Source: an uncultured Lentibacter sp.
GTDB lineage: Bacteria > Pseudomonadota > Alphaproteobacteria > Rhodobacterales > Rhodobacteraceae
DNA: 64,000 bases
Assembly (NCBI RefSeq): GCF_937123735.1
Contig: NZ_CAKZKL010000017.1
Coordinates: 1 to 64,000 of the forward strand
Direction: 5' to 3'
Part shown: positions 1 through 8,686 of the stretch, one piece after another
Numbering within the stretch: the stretch's first letter is position 1
Layout: every line of letters begins with the position of its first letter
The notes under the pieces: model-generated
What the model was told of the DNA's origin: nothing
The model's input: the letters and a program-made list of their open reading frames with translations, nothing else
The model's database searches: none
Translations under genes and position numbers: made by a program

Positions 1-2646
1 GACCAACTGGATTATGCCACGCTAAACGCCATGGGCATTGCCCCCGGCACGCAAGATGGCGTGGTTGATGGCACAGCCGGCAACGATGTGATCGACACGG
101 CCTATGTTGACGCCGATGGTGACGCAATCGACGGCAATGACGCGCTTGACGGGTCCAACGCCGACGTGATTGACGCCGGCGCTGGCAATGACCTGATCAG
201 AGGCAGTGACGGGGCCGATACCATTGAGGGTGGTGCGGGCACCGATACGATTGATTACCGCACCAGTGCGGCAGGGGTTGATGTCAACCTGGCCACAGGC
301 ACGGGCAGCGGCGGCGACGCTGAGGGCGATGTATACACCGGTATCGAGCGCGCCTATGGTTCAAGCCATGATGACACGCTGGTAGGCGACGACGGAGCCA
401 ACCTGATTTACGCCTATGATGGAGATGACTCTATAGATGGTGGCGCTGGCAATGACATCCTGCGGGGCGCGGCGGGCGCAGACACACTCGAGGGTGGTGA
501 AGGTGTAGACACCGCAGATTATCGCGACAGCGCAGCCATCAATGTCAACCTTGAGACAGGCGCAGCCTCGGGCGGCGATGCGCAAGGCGACGTGCTGAGC
601 AGCATCGAGCGGGTCTATGGTGGCAGCGGTGATGATACCATCACAGGCAACGCCGATGACAACCTGTTCTACGCCTATGACGGCGATGATTATATCGACG
701 GCGGGGCCGGGGATGACTTTATCCGTGGTGGTGCCGGGGCCGACACCATCATCGGCGGCGACGGTATGGACTATGTCGATTATGCCGATGACACCGCAGG
801 CGTCACGGTCGATCTCGCCAGCCAGACGGTCTCTGGCGGTCTGGCCGAGGGAGATGTGATCTCGGGCATTGAATATGTGCGCGGCGGGTCGGGCGATGAC
901 ACCATCACCGGCGACGCGGGCGACAACTACATCCGTGGTATGGACGGGGCCGACTCGCTCGATGGCGGCGCGGGCAACGATGTTCTTTACTACCGTGACG
1001 ACACAGCCGGCGTGGACGTAGACCTCTCCCGTGGAACAGGCATTGGTGGCCAGGCCGAGGGCGACACTTTCGCCAACTTCGAAACGGTCCTTGGCGGTTA
1101 TGGCGATGATACCCTCGTGGGGGATGCGGGCGACAACCGGTTTGAGGGCCGCGAGGGCGATGATGCGCTCTCCGGCGGCGACGGCAGTGATACGCTGCTG
1201 GGCGGCACCGGCAGCGACACGCTGACAGGCGGCACGGGGGACGATACCTTTGTGCTCGTCGATGGCGAGGGCAGCGACACGATCACCGATTTCCAGATGC
1301 CCACCGACAACGGCGATGGCACCTATACGGTGACCGATACGCTCGATCTGAGCGGGCTGACCTCGGACGGCGGCACAACGCCTGTCACCACCGATGATGT
1401 GACCATCTCTGATACAAACGGTGACGGCACGGGCGATGCGATCCTGAGCTTCCCCGGCGGCGAGAGCCTGACGCTAACTGGCGTCACGCTCGACCAACTG
1501 GATTATGCCACGCTGACCGCCATGGGCATTGCCCCCGGCACGCAGGATGGCGTGGTTGATGGCACAGCCGGCAATGATCTCATTGACGCGGCCTATGTTG
1601 ACGCCGGTGGCGACGCAATTGACGGCAATGACGCGCTGGACGGGTCTAACGCCGACGCAATCGACGCCGGTGCTGGCGATGATACGCTGCACGGGGGGCT
1701 GGGCAACGACACGCTGGATGGCGGTTCTGGCGATGACTCCCTGAGCGGTGACGCCGGCGATGACGTCCTCACAGGTGGTGCGGGAGCGGATACGCTGGAA
1801 GGCGGGGACGGCGCCGATATATTCTTCGCAAACGCCGGTGATGTGGTCGATGGTGGAAGCGGTGGCACCGATAACGATACACTGGATCTCACCGGGTCCA
1901 CGTCAGCTGGCGGCTCGCTCAAAGTGCTCCTCTCCGGCGCTGATGCTGATGGCAACGGAGTTGACGGCACTGTCGAATATTATGACACGGCGGGCACTCT
2001 TGAGGGCACCATGTCGTTCTCCAATATCGAGAACATCGTGCCGTGTTTCACACCCGGAATTTGCATTGCAACACCCCGCGGCGAAGTGCCTGTAGAGGCG
2101 TTGCGCGTAGGAGATCTTGTGCAAACGGCAGACAATGGCTTGCAGCCGATCCTGTGGATTGGAAAGCGGACCCTGGAGCAGGCGGAGTTGCAGGCCAACC
2201 CTGATTTGCGCCCCATCTTGTTGCAGCCAGGGTGTCTGGGCAATGAGAAACCAATGCTTCTGTCGCCACAGCACCGTTGCATCACCCGAGATCGTGCTCT
2301 GGCAGGGGCTTTGGGCGAGCATGAGATGTTTATCCGCGCGAAATTCTTGGCCGAACATCCACAGTTTGATGCCCGTGTGGCCAATGGCAAACGCACTGTG
2401 ACCTATATTCACATTCTCACAGAGGGCCATCAGGTTATCTTCTCTGACGGGGTGGCCACAGAAACTTTCTACCCGGGCCAGCAGGCGCTTGCGGCCCTGC
2501 CAAAGGGCGAAGCCAAAGAGCTGCTCAGCCTTTTCCCAGAGATTTTCGAGATGCAGGACCACAAGGGGATGCGTGCGCCGTCCTATCGCGGGGGGCTTGC
2601 ACGGGCAAATGTGGCCCGCAAACATATGCTCCACGCCTTCGCCTGA
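1..2646 (+). CDS. RTX-type calcium-binding repeat protein with C-terminal Hint domain (5' partial)
   Basis: The frame is already open at base 1 and the sequence there matches an internal repeat, so the ATG at base 31 is not the true start; 881 residues of a larger protein remain. Most of it is glycine/aspartate-rich nonapeptide repeats of the GGxGxDxLx type (for example GGAGADTLEGG), which in RTX proteins bind calcium and fold as beta-rolls after type I secretion. Four modules beginning near bases 250, 515, 775 and 990 repeat the pattern DYR-AGVDVNL-GGxAEGD-IE-GGSGDDTI. Bases 1-190 recur at 1492-1681, an in-frame offset of 497 codons, so a larger block is duplicated. From base 2044 a Hint_2-type domain starts at Cys (CFTPGICIATPRGEVPVE), with the later LSPQHR motif; Hint domains self-cleave in hedgehog and intein relatives. 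Secretion partners are not in the window. Substrate or role unknown; adhesion or surface functions are only inference. Confidence 0.9.
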   Translation, partial: DQLDYATLNAMGIAPGTQDGVVDGTAGNDVIDTAYVDADGDAIDGNDALDGSNADVIDAGAGNDLIRGSDGADTIEGGAGTDTIDYRTSAAGVDVNLATGTGSGGDAEGDVYTGIERAYGSSHDDTLVGDDGANLIYAYDGDDSIDGGAGNDILRGAAGADTLEGGEGVDTADYRDSAAINVNLETGAASGGDAQGDVLSSIERVYGGSGDDTITGNADDNLFYAYDGDDYIDGGAGDDFIRGGAGADTIIGGDGMDYVDYADDTAGVTVDLASQTVSGGLAEGDVISGIEYVRGGSGDDTITGDAGDNYIRGMDGADSLDGGAGNDVLYYRDDTAGVDVDLSRGTGIGGQAEGDTFANFETVLGGYGDDTLVGDAGDNRFEGREGDDALSGGDGSDTLLGGTGSDTLTGGTGDDTFVLVDGEGSDTITDFQMPTDNGDGTYTVTDTLDLSGLTSDGGTTPVTTDDVTISDTNGDGTGDAILSFPGGESLTLTGVTLDQLDYATLTAMGIAPGTQDGVVDGTAGNDLIDAAYVDAGGDAIDGNDALDGSNADAIDAGAGDDTLHGGLGNDTLDGGSGDDSLSGDAGDDVLTGGAGADTLEGGDGADIFFANAGDVVDGGSGGTDNDTLDLTGSTSAGGSLKVLLSGADADGNGVDGTVEYYDTAGTLEGTMSFSNIENIVPCFTPGICIATPRGEVPVEALRVGDLVQTADNGLQPILWIGKRTLEQAELQANPDLRPILLQPGCLGNEKPMLLSPQHRCITRDRALAGALGEHEMFIRAKFLAEHPQFDARVANGKRTVTYIHILTEGHQVIFSDGVATETFYPGQQALAALPKGEAKELLSLFPEIFEMQDHKGMRAPSYRGGLARANVARKHMLHAFA

Positions 2647-2669
2647 ATGTGGAGAGACACCAACGCGAT

Positions 2670-2698
2670 GCGCCTGCCTCCCCAGAGGTGGGCGCTTT
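2670..2698 (+). terminator. Possible terminator after the RTX/Hint gene
   Basis: A GC-rich inverted repeat (GCGCC...CCTC-CCCA-GAGG...GGCGC) lies 24 bases after the stop codon and is followed by only three T, so it is a weak intrinsic terminator candidate. Confidence 0.35.
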
Positions 2699-2789
2699 GC
2701 CTGTTGCACAGCCACAAATAACGCAAGCTACGGGCTTTGCGCAGGCTCAGCAGCACTGCCGCCAGATCAGTCTTTAAAATTTTGGAAAA

Positions 2790-2866
2790 TGGCGGACCGA
2801 GGAGGATTCGAACCCCCGACCCCCTGATTCGTAGTCAGGTACTCTATCCAGCTGAGCTATCGGTCC
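2790..2866 (-). tRNA. tRNA-Arg(ACG)
   Basis: The minus strand folds as a complete cloverleaf of 77 bases with an encoded CCA end. The acceptor stem is GGACCGA/TCGGTCC, the anticodon loop is CTACGAA inside a CCTGA/TCAGG stem, and the T loop reads GTTCGAATC. The anticodon ACG (read as inosine after deamination) decodes CGN arginine codons. It lies downstream of, and in the same direction as, the sensor kinase gene, with 114 bases between them. Confidence 0.97.
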
Positions 2867-2980
2867 GTGAGGGTGGCAATTAAGCCTTGCGCTTGGGCTT
2901 TGCAAGCAGGTTTTCGCAAAAATTCAAATTTAACGCCCTGTGAGATTTTGATGGCGGATGATCTGTGTGGCGCTTGCAGA

Positions 2981-4351
2981 TTATTGAGGCAGGTAGATGC
3001 GAAAGCATGTGCCGTTGGCGTCGCTGCTGTGCAACGTCAGCTCGCCGCCATGGCCGCGGATGAGCTCGGCCGCAATCGCCAGCCCCAGGCCCGACCCTCC
3101 CTTTCGGGCGCCGCCGTGGAAGGCTTCAAACAGATGTTTGCGCGCTTTGTCCGGCAGGCCCGGTCCGGTATCTGTCACTGTGAGGGTCACGGCATCTGCT
3201 GTTCTGATGGCGTTGACGCGCACCTCTGCCTGGGTATGTCGTCCCTCCAGAGCTTCGCGGGCATTGCGCACCAGATTGCTGATCACGCGGTAAAGCTGCT
3301 CGCTGTCTGCGCGCAGGGCAAACCCCTCGGGCACGTCGCTGACAAAGGAAATAGCCTGTGTCGCGCCGGCCAGCTGTTCGGCCTCAAAAACATCTGCGAC
3401 AAGCTGGTCAAAGCGCAGGCTATCAAGCTGAGGCGCGGGCTCTTCGGCTTTTCCGAAGGCCAGAGTTGTCTCGCACAGGTTTACAGCTCGGCGGATTGAG
3501 CCGACAAGTTTAGGAGCCATCCGTTGCACCGCTGGATCTTCGCTCAGTTCGATACGGTCGGTGAAGAGCTGGGCGGTGGTGAGAATATTGCGCAAATCGT
3601 GGCTGATCTTGGCGACAGCCGCCCCAAGCTGTGCGAGGCGTTCCTTTTGTTTGAGCGCGCCTGTCAACTGCGTTTCAAGGCTTTGCAGCGCTTGTTCGGC
3701 TTCGCGCAATTCGGCGACGCGGGCGGAGGGGTTGATGATGTTGTTGGCGTCCTCCGGGTCTGCGGCATAGGCTTGAATATCTCCTACAACCCTCTTGATG
3801 GGCCGCACGAGCAACATCCGCACGGCCCAAAACAGCAGCACCGCCGTAAAAACAGAAATCACCGCACTCAGCGCCAAAATCCGCAATCCGTAGTCGATCA
3901 TGGCCAGCCGCAGGTTTCGGGTGTCGAGCGAAATCTCGATCAGCAGACCCGCCTCGCGCACGGGGTTCCCAATCACACGGATGATCCGGTCTTCGCTGTC
4001 AAAGAGCCGGAACATGGCGTCGCGGATCAGCACCAGCGCCGGGGCGTCGCGCAGATCATAGGTCTGGTAGATCGGGCGGGGCATGGGAGAAGAGAGGATA
4101 AGCTGGCGGGCCTCGTTGCGGCGCAACACCACGTTAAAGACTTCGGCATTGCGCAACAGCTCCGCCTCCAGCTCGGGTCCGATCATATCATCCGCCAGCA
4201 GCGCCAGCGAGGCAATCTGGCCACGTTCAAGGCGGCTTAACAGATAGTCTTCGCGAAACCGCGCAATCGAAGGCACGAAAATAAGAATTTCAGCCAGCAT
4301 CACAAAGATGACCGTCAAAACCAGAAATCGCCCGGAGAGCGTGTTGATCAT
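2981..4351 (-). CDS. Membrane-bound sensor histidine kinase, orphan
   Basis: 456 residues. An N-terminal membrane helix (about 8-28) and a second one (about 155-180) bracket a periplasmic segment of roughly 120 residues. A HAMP-like linker and coiled region follow, then the phosphoacceptor box AKISHDLRN with His251, the N box NLVRNAREAL, the G1 box DTGPGLP and the G2 box GSGLGLAIA, so all catalytic boxes of a HisKA/HATPase_c kinase are intact. No response regulator is next to it. The start codon lies 15 bases after the stop of the flavin reductase gene on the same strand, so it is probably co-transcribed with that gene and the TVP38 gene, which suggests a signal linked to membrane or redox state. 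The ligand cannot be told from sequence. Confidence 0.9.
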   Translation of the reverse strand: MINTLSGRFLVLTVIFVMLAEILIFVPSIARFREDYLLSRLERGQIASLALLADDMIGPELEAELLRNAEVFNVVLRRNEARQLILSSPMPRPIYQTYDLRDAPALVLIRDAMFRLFDSEDRIIRVIGNPVREAGLLIEISLDTRNLRLAMIDYGLRILALSAVISVFTAVLLFWAVRMLLVRPIKRVVGDIQAYAADPEDANNIINPSARVAELREAEQALQSLETQLTGALKQKERLAQLGAAVAKISHDLRNILTTAQLFTDRIELSEDPAVQRMAPKLVGSIRRAVNLCETTLAFGKAEEPAPQLDSLRFDQLVADVFEAEQLAGATQAISFVSDVPEGFALRADSEQLYRVISNLVRNAREALEGRHTQAEVRVNAIRTADAVTLTVTDTGPGLPDKARKHLFEAFHGGARKGGSGLGLAIAAELIRGHGGELTLHSSDANGTCFRIYLPQ

Positions 4352-4366
4352 GGCCCGAAAAACCTC

Positions 4367-5758
4367 TTACGGCAAATAGCGCTGCACCGAGCGCACAAGT
4401 CTTTTGACCATCTTACTCTGAAACAGCCGTGGAGAGAAATAGGCCCCGGCAACCCTCTTGTTGATCTCTCCAATGGTCGGATAAGGGGCGACCGTGGCGG
4501 CAATCTGGCTCATTTTCAGATTGTTGGCGAGCGCCAAGGCCCAGGTTGTGATGAGATCGCCCGCGTGCTCCCCCACGATGCTGGCCCCAACCGGGCGGCC
4601 TTTCACAACCATCACCTTGGCAAACCCTGTGGTTTTTCCCTGCGCAATCGCGCGGTCGTTGCCCACATACTCCACCCGCAGAACCTCCAGGCTGGTGCCG
4701 TGCAGGGCGTGGGCTTGGGCCTCTGTCAACCCGACCTGGGCAAGCTCGGGGCTTGTGTAGGTGGCCCAAGGGATATGGGCTTGGCTGGCCTTGGCGGGTA
4801 GCCCGAAAAGTGCAGAGCGGATCACGATCCCGGCGTGATAGCCAGCCATATGGGTAAATTGCAGCCCCCCCACGACATCTCCGATGGCATAGACACGGCG
4901 GTTGCTGGTCTTGAGGGCGGCATTGACAGCAATACTGCCGCGCTGTGTTGCTATCCCTGCCGCTTCAAGGTTGAGCTTTGCGATATTGGGTTTGCGCCCC
5001 ACCGCGACCAACAGATGGCTGCCCTTGAAAACGCGGCCGTCTTGTGCGGCCACCTCAATCGCTCCGTCGCCGCCCGATACCTTGGCGGCCAGGGCGTTTT
5101 CCTCGATGGTGATGCCCTCATCGCGCAGGGCCTGCACCAAGACTGCGGCCGCGTCAGGGTCATCTTTTGCCAGAACCTGCGCCCCCTCAATGACCGTCAC
5201 CTGACAGCCCAGACGGTGATGCGCCTGTGCCATCTCCAGCCCGATCGGCCCACCGCCTATGATGAGCAGATGCTTGGGGCGCTCGGCCAGCTCGAAGATC
5301 GTTTCGTTGGTTTGGTAAGGCACGCTGTCAAGCCCGGCAATCGGAGGCACGAGCGGCGCAGACCCGGTGGCGATCACAATCCGGCGCGCGCGAATTTCGT
5401 GGGGCCCCGCCTGCACGGTATCGGCGCCGATAAACTGGCCAAACTCCCGGATGACACGCACGCCGAGCCCCTCGAACCGTTCTACAGAATCATGCGGCGC
5501 AATTGTTTCAATCACCTTGCGCACATGCGCTTGTGCGGCGCTGTAGTCTTGGGGGTTCGCGCCTCCACGGGCCTGCGCTGCGGCTGCCTGTGCAAGCAAC
5601 GCCTTGGAGGGCACGCAGCCATAATTCAGGCAATCACCGCCCATCTTGTGCCCCTCAAGCAAGACAACATCGGCGCCCATCTGGGCCGCCCCTGCGGCCA
5701 CAGAAAGCCCCCCCGAGCCTGCACCGATGATCAGAAGGTCTGTTTTGATTTGTGCCAT
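4367..5758 (-). CDS. FAD-dependent pyridine nucleotide-disulfide oxidoreductase (Lpd/MerA-like, TVP38-associated)
   Basis: 463 residues from the ATG at 5758, preceded by GAAAGG; an upstream TTG in frame was not chosen. The order is FAD-binding GAGSGG near residue 13, redox-active disulfide GGDCLNYGCVPSK (Cys43, Cys48), NAD(P)H-binding GGGPIGLEMA, the second FAD motif AIGDVVGG, and the C-terminal dimerisation domain. In lipoamide dehydrogenase the C-terminal active-site motif has a His in HPT..E; here the equivalent stretch reads APYPTIGE, so Tyr replaces His. It also lacks the extra C-terminal Cys pair of mercuric reductase. A role as dihydrolipoyl dehydrogenase or mercuric reductase is therefore doubtful. 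Relatives of this type are commonly encoded with or fused to TVP38 proteins, as here, and the true substrate is unknown. Confidence 0.88.
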   Translation of the reverse strand: MAQIKTDLLIIGAGSGGLSVAAGAAQMGADVVLLEGHKMGGDCLNYGCVPSKALLAQAAAAQARGGANPQDYSAAQAHVRKVIETIAPHDSVERFEGLGVRVIREFGQFIGADTVQAGPHEIRARRIVIATGSAPLVPPIAGLDSVPYQTNETIFELAERPKHLLIIGGGPIGLEMAQAHHRLGCQVTVIEGAQVLAKDDPDAAAVLVQALRDEGITIEENALAAKVSGGDGAIEVAAQDGRVFKGSHLLVAVGRKPNIAKLNLEAAGIATQRGSIAVNAALKTSNRRVYAIGDVVGGLQFTHMAGYHAGIVIRSALFGLPAKASQAHIPWATYTSPELAQVGLTEAQAHALHGTSLEVLRVEYVGNDRAIAQGKTTGFAKVMVVKGRPVGASIVGEHAGDLITTWALALANNLKMSQIAATVAPYPTIGEINKRVAGAYFSPRLFQSKMVKRLVRSVQRYLP

Positions 5759-5794
5759 GATGTGGCCTTTCAAAGAAGAGGAGGGCAGGGGCGC

Positions 5795-6526
5795 TCAGAG
5801 CGTGTTTTCGCGCCGCAGCGCCTTGAGCAAGACAGGCAGGGCCGCAAGTGCGGCCAGGCCCAGAATGGGAAGCAGGATATGGGCTTCAAAAATGATCCCC
5901 AGATCAGGGCTCTCGCCTCGCGCGAACACGTCTGCGAGCCCCGCGCCCACCGATGTATACACCACAGCACCGGGGATGATCCCCAAAAAGGTGCTGATCA
6001 CAAAACGGTGCCAAGCCACGGCCAGAAAAGCAGGGAGCAAATTGGCCACAAAAAAAGGCACCACCGGCACCAGCCTCATGAGAAACAACATGGACCACTG
6101 GTTGTTGTCCAACCCGTCCTTGATGACTTTGATTTTGCCGTCTTGCGCGTCAAGCTTTGCGCCAAGCCGCGCGCCCAATCCCCAGCGGGCCGCAAGAAAC
6201 ACACCTGTGGCTCCCAAGGTGGCACCGGCCACATTGAACAAGGCGCCCGGAAAGGTCGCAAAGAGAAATCCGCCCGTCAGGGTGGCAATCGTAGCGCCGG
6301 GCAGCGAGAGGCTCACAATGAGCGCATAGGCGAGGATAAAGCCGAGCGCACTGAGAAAATAATACGAATCCCGGAAGGCAATGAGCGCCGCACGGTTTTG
6401 CCGCAGGGCCTCAAAGCTCAGATATTCGCGCAGATAGATTGCCCCCAAAAGGGCGGCAACCACCAAGAGGCCAAGGGCGAAAAGCCCTTTCTTGGAAGAT
6501 GTGGTTGGTTGGTCTGTCGCGTCCAT
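5795..6526 (-). CDS. TVP38/TMEM64 (DedA/SNARE-associated superfamily) membrane protein
   Basis: 243 residues from the ATG at 6526 (MDATDQPTT); an in-frame ATG at 6559 is also possible. Five or so hydrophobic segments are visible. The family core with the glycine-rich re-entrant region SLPGATIATLTGGFLF and the later RLVPVVPFFVANLLPAF segment (an R-x-x-P-x-x-P-F pattern) is intact; these are hallmarks of the VTT/DedA fold, whose members have been linked to lipid scrambling or transport. First gene of a probable operon with the flavin disulfide reductase 36 bases downstream and then the sensor kinase. Function in bacteria of this subgroup is not settled. Confidence 0.88.
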   Translation of the reverse strand: MDATDQPTTSSKKGLFALGLLVVAALLGAIYLREYLSFEALRQNRAALIAFRDSYYFLSALGFILAYALIVSLSLPGATIATLTGGFLFATFPGALFNVAGATLGATGVFLAARWGLGARLGAKLDAQDGKIKVIKDGLDNNQWSMLFLMRLVPVVPFFVANLLPAFLAVAWHRFVISTFLGIIPGAVVYTSVGAGLADVFARGESPDLGIIFEAHILLPILGLAALAALPVLLKALRRENTL

Positions 6527-6733
6527 GTGCTTTGTCCCTTGGTGCTTTGTGATGCACATACCTGCGCCGGATCGCCCCAAAACCCAAGGGGCATAGCAAG
6601 CCCTTCACGGGGCCTTGATCATCTGGTCATGTTTTCGTGATCCTTGAAGAAGGATTTCTTGGGAACTGTAACAAATTCCCGCAGGCGTTTGGGGTTTTTG
6701 TTGCAAATTCTCCCGAAACGGCGCGCAACAGGT

Positions 6734-6762
6734 TTGACAGCCTTCCGCATGGCCCCTATAGA
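6734..6762 (+). promoter_or_regulatory. Sigma-70 type promoter of rpmH
   Basis: TTGACA at 6734-6739 and TATAGA at 6757-6762 with a 17-base spacer, about 70 bases upstream of the rpmH start. This is a near-consensus housekeeping promoter, as expected for a ribosomal protein gene. The remainder of the 305-base gap 6527-6831 holds the upstream region of the divergent TVP38 gene and no further recognisable feature. Confidence 0.8.
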
Positions 6763-6831
6763 GCGGGCTTCAAGTATTCACGAGGCATCCGGGCGACTCG
6801 CCTGCCTGCCTTACAATTCGGAGACGGAGCG

Positions 6832-6966
6832 ATGAAGCGCACCTACCAACCAAGCAACCTCGTCCGCAAGCGCCGCCACGGCTTTCGCTCGCGTATGGCT
6901 ACCAAAGCAGGCCGCAAGATCTTGAATGCCCGCCGCGCGCGCGGCCGCAAGTCGCTCAGCGCTTAA
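6832..6966 (+). CDS. rpmH: 50S ribosomal protein L34
   Basis: 44 residues, the usual size, beginning [20 protein letters not shown] and ending in the basic tail [11 protein letters not shown] that is diagnostic of bL34. The ATG follows a GGAGACGGAG ribosome binding site. It is the first gene of the conserved rpmH-rnpA-yidD block. Confidence 0.98.
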   Translation: MKRTYQPSNLVRKRRHGFRSRMATKAGRKILNARRARGRKSLSA

Positions 6967-7010
6967 GCTGGTCGCGCTCCCTTGGGAGCCACGGATTGCG
7001 AACAGAAATC

Positions 7011-7039
7011 AAACCGCTTGAGCGCGCTCAGGCGGTTTT
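7011..7039 (+). terminator. Intrinsic terminator or attenuator between rpmH and rnpA
   Basis: The sequence CCGC-TTGAGC-GC-GCTCAG-GCGG followed by TTTT forms a strong stem-loop with a U-run 45 bases after the rpmH stop. Such a partial terminator would let rpmH be expressed far above rnpA, as seen in many bacteria. Confidence 0.75.
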
Positions 7040-7078
7040 GACTTGTTACATTGTCTCTTTGGCGTGAAAATCCTCTCC

Positions 7079-7420
7079 ATGACAACATCTTTGGACATTC
7101 TCAAGAAACGGGCCGATTTTCTGGCAGCCTCGCGGGCCGCCAAATGTGGCACCAAAGGGATGATGGTTCAGGCGCGTCTGCGCGAAGATGACGGCCCCTT
7201 GCGTGTTGGTTTCACCTGTTCCAAGAAAGTGGGCAATGCGGTGGCGCGCAACCGGGCCAAACGCCGCCTGCGTGAAGTGGCGCGAGCGATTCTGCCGTCG
7301 GCGGGGCAGGCGGGCTTTGATTATGTTTTGATCGGCCGGTTTGACGCCACGGCAAGCCGCGATTTTGAGGCCCTCAAGGGGGATCTCGCATACGCGCTGA
7401 AAAAGTTGCACCGCGCATGA
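7079..7420 (+). CDS. rnpA: Ribonuclease P protein component
   Basis: 113 residues from the ATG at 7079 (MTTSLDILKKRADFLAASRA). The family signature GFTCSKKVGNAVARNRAKRR, the RNR motif that contacts the RNase P RNA, is intact, and an RFDATAS segment and C-terminal helix follow. It works with the catalytic RNA (not in this window) to trim the 5' leader of tRNA precursors. Its last four bases overlap the start of yidD. Confidence 0.96.
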   Translation: MTTSLDILKKRADFLAASRAAKCGTKGMMVQARLREDDGPLRVGFTCSKKVGNAVARNRAKRRLREVARAILPSAGQAGFDYVLIGRFDATASRDFEALKGDLAYALKKLHRA

Positions 7421-7638
7421 GCCCGCTGGCCTTTATCTTGTCGCTGCCTGTGCGCCTGTATCGGTTGCTGCTCAGCCCCTGGGTGGGGCATTCGTGCCGC
7501 TACCATCCAACCTGCTCGGCTTATGCGCTGGAGGCCCTGCAAAAACACGGTGGCCTCAAAGGAGGCTATCTGACCCTGCGCCGGTTGTTGCGTTGCCATC
7601 CTTGGGGGAGCAGCGGCGTGGATAACGTGCCAGACTGA
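7417..7638 (+). CDS. yidD: Membrane protein insertion efficiency factor
   Basis: 73 residues. It has the amphipathic N-terminus [15 protein letters not shown] and the conserved cysteine-containing core [15 protein letters not shown], followed by [11 protein letters not shown], all hallmarks of the YidD family (about 70-100 residues). The start overlaps the rnpA stop as ATGA, implying translational coupling. In most relatives yidC, the insertase it supports, follows; here an ABC transporter follows instead. Confidence 0.95.
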   Translation: MSPLAFILSLPVRLYRLLLSPWVGHSCRYHPTCSAYALEALQKHGGLKGGYLTLRRLLRCHPWGSSGVDNVPD

Positions 7639-7640
7639 GC

Positions 7641-7673
7641 GCCCTCTGAGGGCCGCGCGGGGCCTGGTTTTTC
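7641..7673 (+). terminator. Probable terminator after yidD
   Basis: GCCCTC-TG-AGGGC and an overlapping GGCC...GGCC hairpin lie directly after the yidD stop and are followed by a TTTTT run. It would close the rpmH-rnpA-yidD unit. Confidence 0.45.
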
Positions 7674-7747
7674 CGGCCATGTGCTTTTGGCGGTTTCGCT
7701 CGGGCCGCGCGCGGCGTAGGGTCAGGGCGCGAACAGGAGGGCAGAGC

Positions 7748-8686
7748 ATGGCGTTTGTGCAGATCGACAACTTGCAAAAAACCTATGCCGGCGGCTTTGC
7801 TGCGCTCAAAGGGGTGAGCCTTGAGATTGGCGAAGGCGAAATTCTGGCGCTGCTCGGCCCCAATGGTGCAGGCAAAACAACGCTGATTTCAGTGCTCTGC
7901 GGGCTTGTGTCGCCCAGTGGCGGGCAGGCGCGGATCGGGGGTCATGATATTGTTGAGGCCTACCGGGCCGCACGCCGGCTTGTCGGGCTTGTGCCGCAGG
8001 AAATTGCGCTGGAGCCCTTCACCAAGGTGATCGACGCTGTGCGCTTCTCGCGGGGGCTGTTTGGCTTGTCGCGTGACGAGGCCAAGATCGAAAATATCCT
8101 CAAGCGGCTTTCGCTTTGGGACAAGCGCCACGCGCGCATCACCCAGCTCTCGGGCGGTATGAAGCGCCGCGTTCTGATTGCCAAGGCGCTCGCGCATGAG
8201 CCCCGCGTGCTTTTTCTGGATGAACCGACGGCGGGCGTGGATGTGGAGCTGCGCCGCGACATGTGGCAAATCGTGGCCGAGCTGAAAGCGGACGGTGTGA
8301 CCATCATCCTCACAACCCACTACATCGAAGAGGCCGAGGCCATCGCCGACCGGATCGGTGTTATCAACAAGGGCGCCTTGTTGCTGGTGGAAGACAAGGC
8401 GGCCCTGATGGCCCGCATGGGGCGCAAGGAGCTGTATATTTCGCTGCGCAAGCCCGTCGCGACAGTGCCCCAAGCGCTGGCCGGCTACGGGCTGGAGCTG
8501 GCAGATGATGGGGCCACGCTTGTTTACAGCTATGATACCAGCGGCGAAGCAACAGGCATCACGGCACTGCTGGCCGACTTGGCCGGTGCCGGCCTCAAGC
8601 TTGCCGACCTGAAGACCCGCCAATCGAGTCTGGAAGATATTTTTGTCGGGCTCACCCGTGAGACCTCAGCGGAGGACGCCGCATGA
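7748..8686 (+). CDS. ABC transporter ATP-binding protein (ABC-2 exporter type)
   Basis: 312 residues from the ATG at 7748, preceded by AGGAGGG. Walker [11 protein letters not shown]-loop in LVPQEIAL, signature LSGGMKRR, Walker [14 protein letters not shown] and the H-loop TTHYIEEAE are all present, so it should hydrolyse ATP. A C-terminal regulatory extension of about 90 residues follows. It overlaps the permease gene by four bases (ATGA). The pair resembles the YadG/YadH family of ABC-2 exporters; substrate unknown. Confidence 0.93.
   Translation: MAFVQIDNLQKTYAGGFAALKGVSLEIGEGEILALLGPNGAGKTTLISVLCGLVSPSGGQARIGGHDIVEAYRAARRLVGLVPQEIALEPFTKVIDAVRFSRGLFGLSRDEAKIENILKRLSLWDKRHARITQLSGGMKRRVLIAKALAHEPRVLFLDEPTAGVDVELRRDMWQIVAELKADGVTIILTTHYIEEAEAIADRIGVINKGALLLVEDKAALMARMGRKELYISLRKPVATVPQALAGYGLELADDGATLVYSYDTSGEATGITALLADLAGAGLKLADLKTRQSSLEDIFVGLTRETSAEDAA

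Noticed and set aside
4367..5758. Naming as mercuric reductase merA or dihydrolipoamide dehydrogenase lpd.
   Set aside because: The C-terminal Cys pair of MerA and the catalytic His of Lpd are absent, and no mer or 2-oxoacid dehydrogenase genes are nearby.
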